Shown in pieces: positions 63,229 to 64,000 of a stretch of DNA of 64,000 bases (position 1 is the first letter of the stretch; each line of letters starts with the position of its first letter). The stretch covers positions 303,811,455 through 303,875,454 of the forward strand of contig NC_073746.1 of NCBI RefSeq assembly GCF_029784135.1, in the 5' to 3' direction. Origin of the DNA: Toxorhynchites rutilus septentrionalis (lineage: Eukaryota; Arthropoda; Insecta; Diptera; Culicidae). The notes beneath the pieces are model-generated. The model was not told the origin of the DNA. It saw only the letters and a program-made list of their open reading frames with translations, and did no database searches. A program made the position numbers and the translations under genes.

Positions 63229-64000
63229 TTACTTGTTGCTGCCAGCGCTCTTTTAAAGAATGGGCATCTCGAGCCTCCGGTGACGTGATCGTTATCTACC
63301 TCCGTCGTACAGAGCATGCATCTTGGAGGCTTAGTACACATTTTCGCTAAGTGCCCCTTATTACCGCATCTTAAGCAAGAGTCCGATCTATCAGGTCCAT
63401 TGCAGTTTCTAGATTGGTGGCCAAAGTCCATGCATTTAAAGCATCTCATCATTTGCTGAATAGCCCTTAGAGGGCACACCGTCCATCCAACTTTTATCTT
63501 GCCAGTCTCTAGCAGTTTTCTTGCTGCGATTCTTGGCAGTTTTATCACTGCTGTTTGTGTACCTCCAAATGCTTTCCTCAGTCGAATTGTTAAGGAGACA
63601 TCGCTAAGTTCGAACTGTTCGTTCAGGGCTTCTCTCAGCTCGTCGTCTGTTGTGATCTCATCCAGATTTCTACATTCGATCGCTATCTCTTGGGAAAGAG
63701 CCCTAACTTTCGCCGTTTCTCCCAGAGATTTTTCGACTAGCTCTCTATATGTCGAACTTTTAATCGTTGGGTTCTTCTTCAATTCAAACAACATTTCTCC
63801 ATTCTGTGTTCGTCTTATCCTGGCCACGTTTTCCCCAAGATTCTGTAAGGACGGATCTTCTTTCACCTTCCGCAGGATCTCGGCATAGGTCGCAACCCCC
63901 GCTGCGCTCACAATAAGAGCTTCTGGTTTCTGCCTCTCCATCTTAGGCTTAGTTTTTCCTTTCTTTTTGTTTTCTTTTTTCTTCCTTTCGACTATATGCC
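63219..64000 (-). CDS. R1-clade ORF1 (gag), N-terminus beyond the window
   Basis: The frame is open from the window edge to the stop at 63219. An ATG at 63941 is available, but a lysine-rich stretch (ERKKKENKKKGKTKPK) continues upstream in frame, so the true start probably lies outside. The C-terminal third holds three knuckles: CFKCMDFGHQSRNC, CLRCGNKGHLAKMC and CMLCTTEVDNDHVTGGSRC. The middle (ALSQEIAIECRNLDEITTDD to IRLRKAFGGTQTAVIKLPR) is the gag-like region of R1 elements. It ends 10 nt inside ORF2, typical of the clade's overlapping ORFs. It would bind element RNA. Confidence 0.85.
   Translation of the reverse strand, partial: HIVERKKKENKKKGKTKPKMERQKPEALIVSAAGVATYAEILRKVKEDPSLQNLGENVARIRRTQNGEMLFELKKNPTIKSSTYRELVEKSLGETAKVRALSQEIAIECRNLDEITTDDELREALNEQFELSDVSLTIRLRKAFGGTQTAVIKLPRIAARKLLETGKIKVGWTVCPLRAIQQMMRCFKCMDFGHQSRNCNGPDRSDSCLRCGNKGHLAKMCTKPPRCMLCTTEVDNDHVTGGSRCPFFKRALAATSKWR

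Larger units (their letters stand above)
60112..64000 (-). mobile_element. R1/Waldo-like non-LTR retrotransposon (5' end outside window)
   Basis: On the minus strand: ORF1 gag with CCHC knuckles, an ORF2 overlapping it by 10 nt, a 175-bp 3' UTR and a 23-nt poly(A) (60134-60112). The tail abuts an ACAT/ACAA microsatellite. R1-clade elements of the Waldo lineage are known to insert into ACAY repeats, which fits. The copy is broken by one deletion in ORF2. Confidence 0.8.

Noticed and set aside
61104..63888. Plus-strand ORFs up to 173 residues
   Set aside because: They are antisense shadows of the R1-type ORF1 and ORF2.
1..64000. CRISPR array, bacterial operons or prophage
   Set aside because: Spliced genes, polyadenylation signals, SINEs and LINEs show nuclear eukaryotic DNA; the tandem arrays have no spacer structure.
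1..64000. LTR retrotransposon or endogenous virus
   Set aside because: No gag-pol with protease and integrase and no paired long terminal repeats were seen; all reverse transcriptases belong to non-LTR elements.

Overview
The window looks like nuclear DNA of a culicine mosquito (Aedes/Culex type). I base this on the AT-rich intergenic sequence, 57-73 bp introns, TCAGT initiators, and a dense mix of non-LTR retrotransposons (I, R1/Waldo-like, R4-like and an L1-like LINE), tRNA-derived SINEs, mariner/Tc1/hAT pieces and long inverted-repeat elements. The species is inferred; no search was run. Only three intact host-type gene models are visible: a two-exon insect gene of unknown function (24979-26363), a three-exon gene for a DDE-transposase-like protein (26520-28614), and a two-exon secreted Ly6/three-finger protein with a probable GPI anchor (44160-44724).

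Layout. 1-2.5 kb: two fold-back repeats. 3.0-7.9 kb: a 4.85 kb inverted-repeat element with about 315 bp arms and minisatellite sub-arms, enclosing a decayed replication factor C subunit 3 (RfC38) gene. 8.2-9.1 kb: a SINE with target duplication, partly copied in a perfect-looking 290 bp tandem duplication. 10.8-13.45 kb: a composite repeat with two histone H2A relics. 14.2-19.7 kb: a complete-length but broken I-clade retrotransposon with a 12 bp target duplication, inserted into a minisatellite. 20-22.6 kb: repeats and a SINE. 22.6-24.85 kb: a hAT-type element with an 8 bp target duplication, just upstream of the first host gene. 24.9-28.7 kb: the two neighbouring genes. 29.3-34.8 kb: a second, larger histone-derived composite (three more H2A relics, two MITEs, a promoter-carrying insert). 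35-44 kb: mostly unassigned DNA with SINEs and a deleted mariner. 44.1-44.7 kb: the Ly6 gene. 45-55.4 kb: mariner and Tc1 fragments, a Jockey-type tail, an R4-like element with a Myb-like N-terminus and an L1-like LINE. 56.9-59.5 kb: further inverted-repeat family members. 59.8-64 kb: an R1/Waldo-like element abutting an 8-bp microsatellite; its ORF1 runs off the window end.

The most unusual signal is a family of non-autonomous repeats sharing a TGACGTAGGACTAC terminal motif (about 17 sites). They carry pieces of host genes: H2A coding fragments with TATA-type promoters and histone 3' stem-loops, RfC38, and an unidentified promoter whose TATA-to-initiator spacing is conserved in three copies. 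Inside the histone repeats are very short retroposed I-type tails (58 bp and about 200 bp) with target duplications, and sister copies in the same window show the empty sites. The work is by eye; boundaries of repeats are approximate unless a target duplication is given.
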